A stretch of 64,000 nucleotides of DNA from Rotaria sordida (taxonomy: Eukaryota > Rotifera > Eurotatoria > Philodinida > Philodinidae). The position numbers and the translations under genes were made by a program. Positions 9,628 through 23,700 of the stretch are shown one piece after another; positions within the stretch are counted from its first letter, which is position 1; each line of letters begins with the position of its first letter. The stretch is taken from assembly GCA_905250125.1 (NCBI GenBank), contig CAJNOL010000070.1:124001-188000 (forward strand). The letters are read 5' to 3'. Below the pieces are notes generated by a model, which was not told the DNA's origin, did not search any database, and saw only the letters and a list, made by a program, of their open reading frames with translations.

Positions 9628-12600
9628 CAGGGTTGCCAGATCAAAATCTTAAAAATCGGAATTTCTTTGCCTGAATTCGGAAATTTTCGAAAAAAGTATC
9701 TGGTCAATTCGGAAAAAATTCGGAAAGTAGTTTCTAAGCTTTTCAACGCTTAAGATGATTTTTTGTCTGGTAAAAAAGCTTTCTGAGTTTGGTTATCCTC
9801 TCTGTAGATATATTTCATCAATATTAAAATAAATACATTAAATATAGCACTGTTAGAAAACGTCACTTTCAAGAAGAGACAGTCAATACAAGAAAAACAA
9901 CTCAAAATAAACTATGTATACATGTGTATATATACAATTGAAAATACTTATTGAAAAAAAACTAAAGTTCATTTATCAAGATGTTTTTTTCTAATAAATT
10001 TTTCATTTGAAGCTATGTGTTTCAATAGTTCCTCTTGAGTTAAAAGAAAGTCATAAAAATGTGCACAAGGAATATTGGAATTCATTCTGATTTATAGTTC
10101 AGCTTCGACCAATTCGATATTCATTCGATTTTGATAATCAGACCATAAGTGACTCATGTGACTGAATATTGATTCAACAAAAGCATTGCTACATCGAATA
10201 GAAAATACGTAGGCAATAACTAGTTTCATATTTGGTGTTGTTTTCGGTTTAATATTTAATAAATATGACCATAGCTGATCAGATTGGATATATTCATTTG
10301 TTCTTGCATCATTATTTAATAAACCATCATTATCATCGTCGTTAGCATCACATGGAATTTGATTACTATTGATTATTGATTTTGGATTATAACCATTTTT
10401 ACTTGAAATGTATGGTTTTATTTGCTCATTTATTTTAACATTCTTATTTTTCATTTCATCGTGTATAAATTTAATTTCACAATATTCATTGTAGAGTTCA
10501 TCTCTATCTAAACCATCTATTTTGATCATATTAATAACATCCAATAAATAATTCCATTTAAGAAAACCATTTGATTCATAATCAAAAGCAGATCATTTTT
10601 GAAATAAATCTCGAGCCCAATCAAAATAAGAATCAATATATTTAATAACACATTCAATAAATGATTGAAATGAATCTTGCAATTGTTTAGCTTTATCTTC
10701 ATTGAAAACCATTAATTGATTTAATAGTGAATGTGTTTTACTTCCAAAATATTTATCATTCAATCGTTGTTCTAATTTTTTAATTAAATTTGAGATAATA
10801 CCATAGAGATCAACGGCTGTAGTATAAACGCGTTGCAGCTTCAATTCAGCTCGTTGAATATCAACTAATACATTTTCTAAAAAAATCAAAATGCACAAAC
10901 CACAATCATCTTCAAAAAACGTCTTCAAAACTTGAAGATTTTTGGTTGTTCTGTTTGGTTTTGTTGTTTTTGGTATTTGTTGATTTAAAAAGTCATTTCT
11001 TAAAGGTTCATAATTTTCAATTAAACGTTGAATTGAGGGTAACAAGCTCAACCACCTTACAGTAATATGTTCCAACAAAACCTGAAAAAATTATGAAGAA
11101 TGTATATGGATTTCTTTACTGTTCATCTTAATCTGTATTTCACAAATAACCTACACGATATTCAACTTGAATGAAATCATAATACGATTTCAATTCTTCA
11201 ACACGTTTTGCTGAATTAGAAAAAAAAGAATATATTTTACATAAAATGAGTTCAACGTCAATCAATAAATCATCATGTGCATGCTTTACGCCATTATGAA
11301 GAACGTGAGCATAACAATTTCCTATAAAAAAATTAAATAGTTATACAAATATAAGTTCAAAGACATGAAAATACGCTAACAATAAACATATTGATATACC
11401 TTTCACTAAACATGGACAAAGATCTTTGAATAATTTAAATACCGAATGATGCTCACCAAAGTTTACGTTGGCATTGTCAGCACCGATACTTGTTAAATTT
11501 CGAATATCTAATTGATAATTTTCTATCACTTTCATTGCATTATTAAATACATCACTTGCTGATTCACGTGGATCATCAACAAATTGAAGAATTCCTATAC
11601 GTAAAAAAACATAAACATTGAGTTATGAAATATTTCTTTACCTCTTTTAACTCCAATGTCACTAAAATATTGAACAGTAAATGGATATGTTTTTATATTT
11701 CCTTTATTTGAAACATCAAATGATATCGAATAAAATCGAGCTTCTGATATATCATCAATTAATTTGGACGTGAAATAAGGGGCAAGAACATTACAAGCAA
11801 CAGCTCTTGATTTTGTTTTCGCACATGCTAAATTTTTAGCAGTGTTTGAACATGACGCAAATAAATCTTTAACTGGATTTCTTATACACTGTTGAGACAT
11901 GTAACTATGACCGTGCTTTACTCCATGATAAACAAACGTACCCTCCATAGCTGACACTTTTTGTGTTTCACCAAATGAAGTGTGTGTTATCAATGTATTA
12001 TTTCCGAATGATTTCATATGTGTCTTATGAATTTTACTATTCATATGCTTTTTTTAAAGCTGGTTTTCCTTCATGAATGCTAAACGTTTTTAAACAAGCT
12101 TTACAACGAGCTTTTTTACAATCACTTTTCACCTCCTGCAACCAAGATGAAAATTCTTTAAGTATAATGTCCATTCCTTTTGAAAAACACCTTTTTTTTT
12201 ATTTCTCTTGGAATTTGAAGTTGTTGTTGATTGAATACATATCGTTTTTTTGAAGAGATTCTTGTTCTTCTTCACTCAAAGTCATATTGATGCAGGAATC
12301 ATCAGATTTATCATCCATAATAACGTTTTATTTATTCTGAAATATAACCATTAAAAAGTAAAACGGCATGTTCATTTACATTTAGATTAGACCTTTTAGA
12401 GATATTATTCATTCATGTGACTTCTTTGAAAACCAAACATTAACTTAAGTTATTTTGACAAATCTTAAATGAGATTTGAAAAAAAATGCTTATCATATTG
12501 CATCTTCTCTCCTTTTTCTTTTCTTCTTGTCTGTAAGAATAAAATCAGTTATCCAATGATTACAGGAAAGAAAAGATGGCGTGATATGAAATCTATTAAA

Positions 12601-12768
12601 AATTATATCGAAAATTGTACCGAAAGGAAAATTTTTAAAAATATTACGATTCGGAAAAATTCGCAAAAAATCTCAACAATTCGGATAAATTCGGAAAATC
12701 GGAAATCAGTCGGAAAAACTTGGCAAATTCGGAAATTTCCAAAAAATTCGGATGATCTGGCAACCCTG
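9628..12768 (-). mobile_element. Decayed hAT-family DNA transposon
   Basis: The element is 3,141 bases long and bounded by 16-base perfect inverted ends, CAGGGTTGCCAGATCA at 9628 and its reverse complement ending at 12768. CAGGG ends are typical of hAT elements. Both ends carry several subterminal CGGAATT/ATTCGGAAA motifs, likely transposase binding sites. A broken transposase gene lies on the minus strand inside. The flanking 8-mers (GTCGAAGA left, TCTGTCTC right) do not match, so the target duplication is lost or the ends were rearranged. Confidence 0.88.
10092..12318 (-). pseudogene. hAT transposase, intron-containing and disabled
   Basis: Exons on the minus strand give, in order, a BED-type zinc-finger remnant (CKARCKACLKTF, then two His about 20 residues on), a central RNase-H-like region with the hAT signature GADNANVNFGEHHSVFKLF, the HVLHNGVKHA segment, a HITVRWLSLLPSIQRL segment, and the C-terminal dimerisation region (RCSNAFVESIFSHM). 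GT-AG introns at about 11597-11642, 11337-11403 and 11079-11150 join these in frame. Breaks: a frameshift in an A-rich run near 12045-12055 in the zinc finger, another frameshift near 12190, and an in-frame TGA at about 10590 just after DLFQK. The family call is firm; the protein cannot be made as read. Confidence 0.85.
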
Positions 12769-12839
12769 TCTGTCTCTCTTGTTTTGTGGAACTTACGCAT
12801 ATTTTCGAAGAAAACAGTGAGTGTAAGTTTTAAATCGAG

Positions 12840-12965
12840 GTTTTGCGGCTTCCCTTCTTCTAGGCCCCCATTACAGACATTTAGTAATTCTCCATTACAG
12901 ACATTAATAATCCCCTCCATTACAGACCATAGTGACCCCCCTCCCCGCCACCATTACAAACTGTT
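12840..12965. repeat. Short CCATTACAGACA tandem repeat
   Basis: CCATTACAGACATT recurs four to five times at 25-35 base spacing just outside the right end of the hAT element, between C-rich linkers. No function is evident. Confidence 0.6.
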
Positions 12966-13943
12966 ACAAACAAATCAATTAATTAACTAATTAGTTAAAT
13001 GGCGAATTACTTAATTAATAATTAATAACTAATATTTGATATTTTTTATCATTAATATTTAATCTTTTTTTAATATTTAACATGTATCGTATAGATATTA
13101 TTATTAAGTAAATAGAAGTTATGTATTGAAGATGTATCAGAGAATAAAATAACTTTTTTTCAACATTAAGATGTTAAATGAATCAAATAAATTGATAGAA
13201 AAGCAATTATAAATATGAGACTTCGACAAAGTAAAATTTCAGAGCGCGTATCAACTATAAAAATGCTTATAATTCTAATTTATTCATTTATTTGATATTT
13301 TTTTAATAAGTTGTTTTATAACTTCTGACAATATATCGTAAATTTATAACAGTCAGAGTTTGTGAGTTCTACATTTCGTTCTCTTATGGGGCCTCACTGA
13401 CAAGTTTTTAAAAATTCTTTTCAACTGCTATAAGAATCGACTTGCACAGTTTCATTATCAGCCAAATAGAGTTCTTGATGGAGACTGTTTTATGCTTAAA
13501 ACGTGCGCTGAAGATTGGTGATGAACGCTTCCAAATAGTAGACAAGATAATTTCTTAATCGTCAGAAGTGAAAAATTTGTTTTAATCCGCTCTAGGAAAA
13601 AAAGTCAGCTTAATAGGACACTGTAGGTCGGAAATATAAGGCTGAGAAGAAGGAACCACTTTCAACTGCTATGATCCGTATCTCTTGTGGAGGGAAGGAA
13701 TGTATGTCTAGAATATCTTTGTTTTCTATTCTACTATGCTTATCTCAACTGAATGTTTCAGAATTTTCGGAAAAGTTTTCAAGTAATCCTTGACAAGGTG
13801 GAGGGCATCCATGAAATATGTGAAAGCATGGCTTCTTGTAACAGATTATTGTGTTATTCTGTCATCTCTTGCACAAATTTCAATACAAACAATCCTTTGA
13901 TTATTGTTCAGATCATTCTTCCTATTGAATCATACTTATGAAT
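12966..13943. other. AT-rich intergenic stretch
   Basis: Very AT-rich from 12970 to 13340, then mixed. I see no exon, RNA gene or clear repeat. Confidence 0.55.
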
Positions 13944-14387
13944 CAGGGACGGTCCGAAGAGGTTGAAGCAGGAAGGGATCAGTCCTAAATTGGAGAAAGT
14001 CAAAAATTGTTCTCCAAATTGAAGTTTTCTTTGAATGAGACAAAGTTGTATAATATATTTCTCCAAAATCGAAGAAAGTTGCTCAATACTGTTCTCGAAA
14101 CTTGAATTTTTTTGGATTTAGAGAAAATTTTCTAACGAATTTATCCAAAATGGAAGAAAGTTGCTTAATAATTTTCTCTAAAATTAGATTTTTCCGACTT
14201 CGGGGAAAACTCAAGTTTGGAGAACGTTTTTAGATAATTTTCTCCGATTTTGGATAAAGCTGTTTTAAATATGTCTTCAAAATCGGAGAAAACTGATCTC
14301 CAAAATTTTCGAATCCGAAGAAAGTCCCAGCCAAAGCTTTCCAGAGCAGGAGGTGACCCCGATTGCTCCTCGATCGTACCGCCCCTG
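13944..14387. mobile_element. Candidate nonautonomous element with CAGGG ends
   Basis: The left end CAGGGACGGTCCGAAGAGG and the reverse complement of the right end, CAGGGGCGGTACGATCGAGG, match at most positions, giving imperfect ~20-base inverted ends of hAT style. The 444-base interior is full of TTCTCCAAAATCGGAGAAA-type segments in both orientations, so it can fold on itself. No 8-base target duplication is visible. Confidence 0.55.
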
Positions 14388-15155
14388 AATGCAAATTACG
14401 ACACATGCAAGATCTATACATCAATTTTTTCTTATCATTAGCTAACTTAATTGCAATCAGTTTATATGAAGCGAAAGAAAAAGTGGAACATTTTCATTTT
14501 AATCAACGTAAAATAAAGAAGCAGCCATATAATTTTTCAGAATTGGAGAAAACTTAAGGTATTTTTTCGAAAACGGAGAAAAGCTCATCCGAAATTTTTC
14601 AGAAATGAGAGAAAGTCGGATATATCGATGGTATTTTTGTTTCGATTCGAAAGTATTGTGTTATTGAACATGGATCAGTCATTGAGATGATAAGTGCTAT
14701 ATGATGGCTATTATTTGCGACATACCGGTTCTGCTGACTGTTCTATTCAAATACTTTAAGCTGTTGGGTTTCTCGAAGCATTCTATATTATCCTTCATTC
14801 ATGCATTCATTCATTTATTGACATGATAAGATTAAAATGAGAAACAAATTTATTTCTTTTTTGATATAGTTAGAAGATCATACCAATGTATCAAAAAAAA
14901 AATGAACACAGCCAAATTTGTCTTGATAATCATTTTATATTTTTCTCAAAAGAAAAAAAAGAGTTAAAGGAATTTCTTGTGCTTTTTTTTCTTTTTAGTT
15001 TAATAAACACACAAGAACATATTTCAGGATTTATACATGCCGCACACAAACACATATATATCTCGAATATTTGTTTAGAAAAATAGGAGAAAACGATTAG
15101 CAGAGCATATAATAATTATAAAAAAAAATTGGAATATCAGTCTTGTTTTAATTAT
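14388..15155. other. Intergenic stretch
   Basis: Sequence near 14530-14620 still carries GGAGAAAA motifs related to the element just to the left. Otherwise it is AT-rich with no gene seen. The last part is the 3' flank of the UBE2K gene. Confidence 0.5.
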
Positions 15156-16105
<950 letters not shown>

Positions 16106-17743
16106 CTTTGATTGATATTAAATAATATATTTATTTATTTATCTGCAAAATGATTACTAATATTTCTGATGTAAAAAACAAAAAGAAAAAGAATTTCTTA
16201 TTTCCCTAATACTTTATTTTTGTTTGTTTTTCTCGTTCTACACAAAAGAAAAAACACTCGAATATACCACGGAAAAAAAAAAGAAAGAAAGAAGCGAGTT
16301 GAAATAACGTGGACGAAAGCAAGAAAAGGGTTATGTTTTCACTAAAAAAATAACTGAACAAACGCACATGGCTAGTTAAAGTTTACCAAACATGAACAGG
16401 GTTTTACAAAATACTGCTGCATAGATGCAAGCGACTTTCTTGTTTACCCTACTTGAAAACACACAAACACACATGTATTTTATATCTAATCGCGGACGGG
16501 GAGCTTTGATATCACACACACACACACAAGCAAACAAACAAAAATGGCACTTTCCCAATCAATTAGTTTTTTCTTCTGTCATCATCGTTCACGTTTAATT
16601 ATTATGAAAAAAAAAACAAATGTTCGCCAATCTTAAGATTGTTCGATTGATTAGCACCAAAAGGAGTATTTCTAAGACTTGAATTTATGTGCTTCTGTCT
16701 AAAGCAGCCAAAAACCGAGTTCCTGAGCTGTAAACATGAAGAAACAGCAAATAGAAACGAACCGGATAAATGTGAAATAAATAAACAAAGCAGAAAAATC
16801 ACGCAGTGAACAAAAACAACAAAAAAAAATGAAATAAACTGTATGAGATTTAACATATCTCTTCAAAACAGAAAAAAAAACAGATTTGTTGTTTTGCCTT
16901 TTTTTTAACTACACAAAATACACACACATCGAAAAACACAAGAACTGCAATCAGTAAATGTATGTATGAAGGCAATAAGTTTAATAAAGAGAAAAAAACA
17001 AAAACTAGTGAAAGACTCGCGCTAGACCCAGAAAAAAAAACAAAAAAAAAGAAAAAAACAACGTCTCTATATCTAGTGTGAAATCGTAGAAGATCACTGC
17101 GCGTGCACACACATACATACAAACAAATCAAATCAAAAGAAAACAATGAATAACTTCAAATTAGAAATAATAAAGTCCATCAATTTTGTGCATTTTGTTA
17201 AAATTGCACTAGAATCGTACCTTTATTGGGCTCAGAATATCTAAATAAATTTTTAAAAAATTGATAAAAAGAAAATGCAAAAAGAAAAAAATTAAAAAAA
17301 ATTCATTTTCAATCATGTTATATTTTATCTTCGGATAAAAAAGATTGAATTGTATATAGTACGATTTAGAGAAATATCCGTTTTAGTTTCGAGAAAATAT
17401 TTCAACTATCTGAAATTTCTTTATCTTATATTTTGACTACGAACAGATTTTGATGAGGTTGACAAAGCTTAAAAATATTCGAGTCTATGGTTCTTTCGCT
17501 TCAGTTTCTAGTACTTGATACCTCCATTTTTTCTTCGATATCATGCTGAACAGATACCAGGATTTCTGATTGTTTTTTGAGGATGAGAGCTGCTGAAAAT
17601 TTTAGATCTGTGTCATAACTGATTTGCTCAATCACTACTGTCTGTAGATGATATGTATTGAGAACAGAAATGTGCATGTACATATTCTACAATGATCTAT
17701 GTAATCTTAAATCCTTCTTAAAAAAAATTGAATTTATAACCTT
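16106..17743. other. Intergenic, low-complexity
   Basis: The sequence is rich in A-runs and CA repeats, for example (CA)n near 16513-16530 and ACACA tracts near 16460 and 17105. Open frames here are low-complexity (Phe/Cys/Val-rich) shadows of those tracts. No gene is supported. Confidence 0.65.
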
Positions 17744-20700
17744 TCAAATTTCTATGAAACTGTTTACATAATTCCATAAGACGAAAAATGAAAAATAAAA
17801 TAATTCTATTTAAAAGAAAATTCTTACTTATAATTTTTTTGTCGTATATAAGTAAGAATAATAGAACGTATTTTTCCACAGCCACCACCATAAAGTGAAT
17901 TTTTTCCATAACCAGTTATAATTTCAATAGATTTTGGTGTTGTTCGTTTATTTCCTTCATTCAATTCTTGTTCGACTTGTTTAAATAAATGAAGTGCTTC
18001 ATCTGCATATAATTCATGAAGGTCAAGTCGATGTGTTTGATGAAATTGAATAAGTCTTGTTTTTGATAAACATTCACATGCTATTCGATTTGCATCTTTC
18101 ATTAATCGAGTTTGCTCACGTGCTTGATTTATATAATATGATGCAACACCAATCATTCCATGACAATTTGCTTGATCAGCTTTATTATAACAATCTTTAC
18201 GTTTTAAAGCATGAAAATGAGCATCACGCCGTAAGATTTCATAAGATTCAATAGCTGGTTCAGCAATAGATTTTGTTGTTATGGAAGAACGAATATTAGA
18301 TGATGAGGAAGATTGAGATTTTGAAGTAACATTAATTGGAGTATTCTCATCGAGCATTGATGATACACAGACTAACGTTAAATCATAATCAGATTCATTT
18401 TCACAAAATATGTCATAAAGAATATCAGCTGAAAAATTTGGAAAAATACGTTCTAATTCTTTTAATTTAAGTTGACTAGCAAAATCAAGTTGACGTTTCT
18501 AAAATAATTTCGAGAAAAAACAATATTTTATAAATTTTTAATTGAAATCTTATTAAAATAAAAATTCTGATTACCAAATTTTTATTCAAATATCAAAAAA
18601 AAGAATTAGTGTATGATAGTTGTCATCTTATTTGATGTGTTATCAGTTTATTTTAAATAACCTTTCGTGAAACTCTTGACAAATATTTATTCTCGAATTT
18701 TATTCGGAAACAATAAGCGATGAAAGTTGCTAAGGATAAGAAATTCATCGTTTCTATCTAATACGAACCATGGAAAAATTATTCAACATAAGTCTATTTG
18801 ATAGAGATTAGAACTACTAATTAACCCCATCGGACCCATAATTTTCAAACCCGAACTCGATCGGCTCTAGCTGTCAAAAGACCACTTGTTTCTGGACTGG
18901 TCTGTAAGCCAACCGAGACTGATTGATGTTTCTGATTTTTCGAATATGTTTCGTTCTATACCTCTGCATTAACGTATCATTCTAGTTTCAGTTGTTCACT
19001 TAATTTTATTCAATAAACATAAGATAATAATAAATTCTTTCGCGAAACAATTAACATAAATATTTTTCATAAAAGAAAGACTAGAATTAACGTAATGTTG
19101 TCTGATTGAAACAATACTGTTTCGTATAATCAAAAAAAAATGTAATCATGATAGTAAAAACAACAAATGATCAAGCATCAAACAATGAGGTAAAAGAAAA
19201 TTTAGGGTGTAAGTGATACTTATTATAATAGACAAGAACGTTTACATCTGTCAATTAATTTTCGTGACAGCACGAATGCAAAATTTACTATCGAACTGTT
19301 ATGGATCTAAACAAATTCTTCTGTTAATCAGTGGAAGTCCTACAACACTAAATTGACATTTCGCTCAAGCATTTGTTACTTGAATCGAATGAATTTGTCA
19401 AAGTAATCTCGAATAACAAGACAATGCATCAACATTTGTTTTCAAAAACGTAAGAACCAGACGAACAACTTTGATAGAGATGTTCTATAAAATAATTCAT
19501 ATTGTTTGTAAATATCAAAATCTTTGTTCGATTATCAAAAGTTGAATAATATCAGATATTGAATATTAAGGATCAGTTTTTTGGAAAAACTTTTAAGTAT
19601 AACTGTTCCGAATTTTTTTTTTAGTCTGTTGCTTCTAGAAAATATTGATAATTAAAATAATATTTTATCGCAATCATGAGTTGTATAGATTAGAGGTCAA
19701 CATAACCACTATTGTTTGGTCACAGTGATCACAATCATGACCTTAAGTCATTAAGATTCTTTTAACTATATTAGTACAATCTGTTACAAAGCAGCTACCA
19801 ATACTGATGATATCAAAAAGAGCATCACTTCATTTCGTTACTTCGCAAATAAAATTAAAATAACGAGAAATTTTAACGTGGTATCACTTGAGACTGTTAA
19901 TAAATCAGGCTTTTTTAAAAATCTGTTGCAATACATTCTTACTATTGATCATACTCTACTCGAATCATCTATTGTTAGTGCCTCTAATTTAATAACAATA
20001 TGATTTTAGAAGAAAAATGACAGTTAGATTTTTACACGAATCACATGAAGCAATAGAAGAGACCTGATTGAAATAGTATTCTTTCAAGTGAAAGAAGAAA
20101 AAAAAAGTCTGAATATTACATTAAACAACTATGATAAGTTATATGATTTGAACAAAACTAAAAACAGTTGTGATACGATGAACAGGTCGAATGTTTTGCG
20201 TCAAAATATTTTTTTTATTTTTGACTTCTTTGAAAGTGTTTCCAAGAAGTCAGAGGCTATGAATTAGGACAAGGATATTATGAACTTTTCGAATATGGTC
20301 TTAGAAATTTTATCTCAGTTTTCGTTCGAGAGTAGTGAAGGAATCTTTGAAAGACTCAAAAATATGATTTTAGACGGAAACGGTGAGCGGAAGGTTCTGA
20401 TGCAAATGCTTGTTCATTTCGATTTACTTGAAAGTATCTCAGATAAGCCAAAAACTATGAATGATGATCAGAATCTTATGCTCTCTCTCTCTCTTTGAAT
20501 ATGAGTCTTCTACTTGACAAACTGATATATTAAAAAGATGTCAAAATTTACTTTCGAATTGCAATAATGAAAGTTCAAATACTCATGAGGCTCAAGAAAA
20601 CTTCTAACGAGGGAACCTTTTCAACTGTCCAATCGCTTTTGAGTTCGAACTCAGTGTGAAAGATAGACCCCAGTGAGGTATGAAAAGCCCCAAAAGGATA

Positions 20701-23700
20701 AGTGCCCATAGGCCTTCTGTCCAGAATTATAGGTATTTTACCGGATTTTTAGCCTATGGCACAGTATATACCAAAAAATCGGATGACAATATTTCGAGCT
20801 GAGATTTTGTCCAAAGATAGGTCTATGTACCAATAGAATGCCCTGAAAATTTCAGCTCAAAAGAATGTTTCAATCTCGAGATTTTGAACACCCAAAAGCC
20901 AAAAAATTCTACCATCATTCGCGGGATATGCGCGGTTTTTGGGAGTTTAATATCCCGAGATTGAAACATTCTTTTGAGCTGAAATTTTCAGGGCATTCTA
21001 TTGGTACATAGACCTATCTTTGGACAAAATCTCAGCTCGAAATATTGTCATTCGATTTTTTGGTATATACTGTGCCATAGGCTAAAAATCCGGTAAAATG
21101 CCTATAACTCTGGACAGAAGGCCTATGGGCACTAATCCTTTTGGGGCTTTTCATACCTCACTGGGGTCTATCTTTCACACTGAGTTCGAACTCAAAAGCG
21201 ATTGGACAGTTGAAAAGGTTCCCTCGTAAGTCTACATTTGGAAAGAGCACAAAATTTTGCTCTTATCCATAACTTTCAACTCATCGAAAACACTTGCAAA
21301 GTAGTCAAACATAAATCAAAATTTCATCTCAAAACTTTCTATCCATCCGTTAGCTACATTAAAAATGTGTCATGATCGGACCAAGATTCCTGATTAGGAG
21401 GGAATGGGGAGAAGAGCTTTCCCTAAAATGTCCAACTTTCTACGAATTTTTTACAGCTGCTTGGTAACTTTCCACAACAACTGGGTTTTGAAAACATTAT
21501 TAGTCTTTCTCTAACAGAAAATGGAATAAAAATTAGCCGACAATGTCATTGTGAGTGAACAGGATTGGGAAGAAACGCCCTGGTAGAAGGTCATCTATTA
21601 TGAGAAAAATTAGGTCATGATGGATTTCGTTCTTCCTCGACCCCGTCACTACTGCTAGCACTTCGAGAATGAAAGCACTTTCTGCCGAATTTTCATCGTG
21701 AAATTCTTTGGAGTATTGATTACGGCAACTACGCCGATCTCTAGTGTGAATTTATCTAGAGAAATACGATCTAATCGATCAATAAATTAGTAACAGATAA
21801 ATTTCTGTATAGTCTATTTTAACAATACTGAATATTTGATACCTGTACTGATTTTTGTCTATTGATATAATTTAATTCTTCATTAATAATTTCTTTTAAT
21901 GATGGACCATTAGTTTTCTTATTTGAATTTATATTTGATTCATTTTGTGGGGGTAAATTCCAACGTTGCTTATTTAATTTTTTATTCTCTTTAGTTAATT
22001 TCTTTTCATTCACCGGTTTATTTATTTTATTTGGTATACCTAAAAATCTTTGTAATGCTTGATAAATATTCATTGAAAGATCATCATCTAATGGTAAAGA
22101 TAAACCATTAGTAATATCAGATGAAGTTGATTGTATTGGTAATTCACCATATAATTCTTGTAAAGAATTTACAATTGACCATGGTATAGTCATTTGATTT
22201 GAATCTTTAAATTCTATTGAATTATTATTTAATTCATTATCTAATATTAATTCTTCAAATACATCTTCATCACTAATATCTTGAAGTAAATCTCCAATTG
22301 ATATTGTATCATATGATGGATTTGAATCTTTTAATTGTTCATTCCATTGATTTAAAACATTAAAACTTAATTGTCGAAGTGTTGGTATAATCGATATATC
22401 ATTATTATTGTTATTGTTATTATTGTTATGTTTAAGATATTCATCAATTTGTATTCGTGTCCATTGAATATCAGAATTACAAAGATCATAAAATTGTTTT
22501 ATTATTTTAGATGATAAACGATCAGAATATAATTCAATTAAATGTGATAATGATTGAATATTATTTTCATTTAAATCAACTTGTGTACCACATTCAATAT
22601 AACCTGGACGTATTGGAATCGATGGTGAAATTGGTGATTGAGCTGATAAATGACCAATTAAAATTCGATAAGATGAATTAATTTCTTGATTGAAATCATT
22701 TGATGAACATTGTATAGCAATATGATTAAAAGATTTGGACGGATATTGATCAATTATTACAGAAGGTTTTGTTAATTCATCATGTATTATATTGATTAAT
22801 TCATTTTTTTTATTATTGTCTGATTTTTGTTGATGAGTATTTATTGATGAATGATTCCTAAAATAATTTAATTATAAATATTAAATATTATTTTTAAGAA
22901 TTAAAACAATTAAATATAAAGAAAAAAAACTATGTTTGCTTTATTTTATTTTGTGCGTTATAAAAATAAATTTTAAAGAATTTAAAAATATAGAAAATAA
23001 AATATAAATTTACCTCATTGTTTCTTTATACATTTTCTTTAATGTACTATCCATTGTAGGAATAATTATTTCTCGTACTCACAAAAAAGAAATAGTCGTA
23101 TGAAAAATAAATCTATAAATGACAAGACAAATATTTATTTTGTTTTTTCTTTTTCATGATCATGTGGATGAAGAGAGACGCATACGATAGGTCGATTATC
23201 CCAAGTAAAAAGAAAGAGAATGAATAAAAACAAAAAATGAGTCATGACCAATCTGTTTTGAGAGAATAAAAAAAAAAGTAATGTAAGAATAATTTACCGG
23301 TAAGAATTTCTTCGTTGATCAAAATTTTGAATAAAACTATCGCAATAATGATTGTCATTTTGTTCATCAATAATAATAAAATCAGAATAATCTTCTGCAA
23401 GAATAACATTATATGTTAATTGTTGTAAAGGATAATCATTTTCATTAATTATTTGATTATTATTATTGTTATTATTATTATTTGTATTAAGCAAAATTTC
23501 ATTAGATGATTGTTGTTGTTGTTTATTTTTATTTTTTCGTCGTTTTTTTCCAATAATACTTGAATTAGTTGATGATGGTGGTGTTAATTTCTCAATACAA
23601 CGTGAAAATGCTGTTGTTGGTAAACGTAAAAGATGTTCATTAGTAAATGAATGATCTTGACTAGTTGTTGTTGATGAAAAACGTGATAATGAACGATGAA

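Noticed and set aside
12469-12990. 173-codon open frame
   Set aside because: It lies across the right inverted end and subterminal ATTCGGAAA repeats of the hAT element and opposite a similar open frame. No protein features.
16602-17146. Two minus-strand open frames rich in Phe, Val and Cys
   Set aside because: They come from A/T homopolymer and CA-repeat tracts read as codons. No splice partners or domain.
23046-23054. A separate gene starting at an ATG at about 23054
   Set aside because: The acceptor just after this ATG joins exon 8 to exon 9 of the N4BP2-like gene in phase, and the domain order across it matches a single N4BP2-type protein. Two genes remain possible but less likely.
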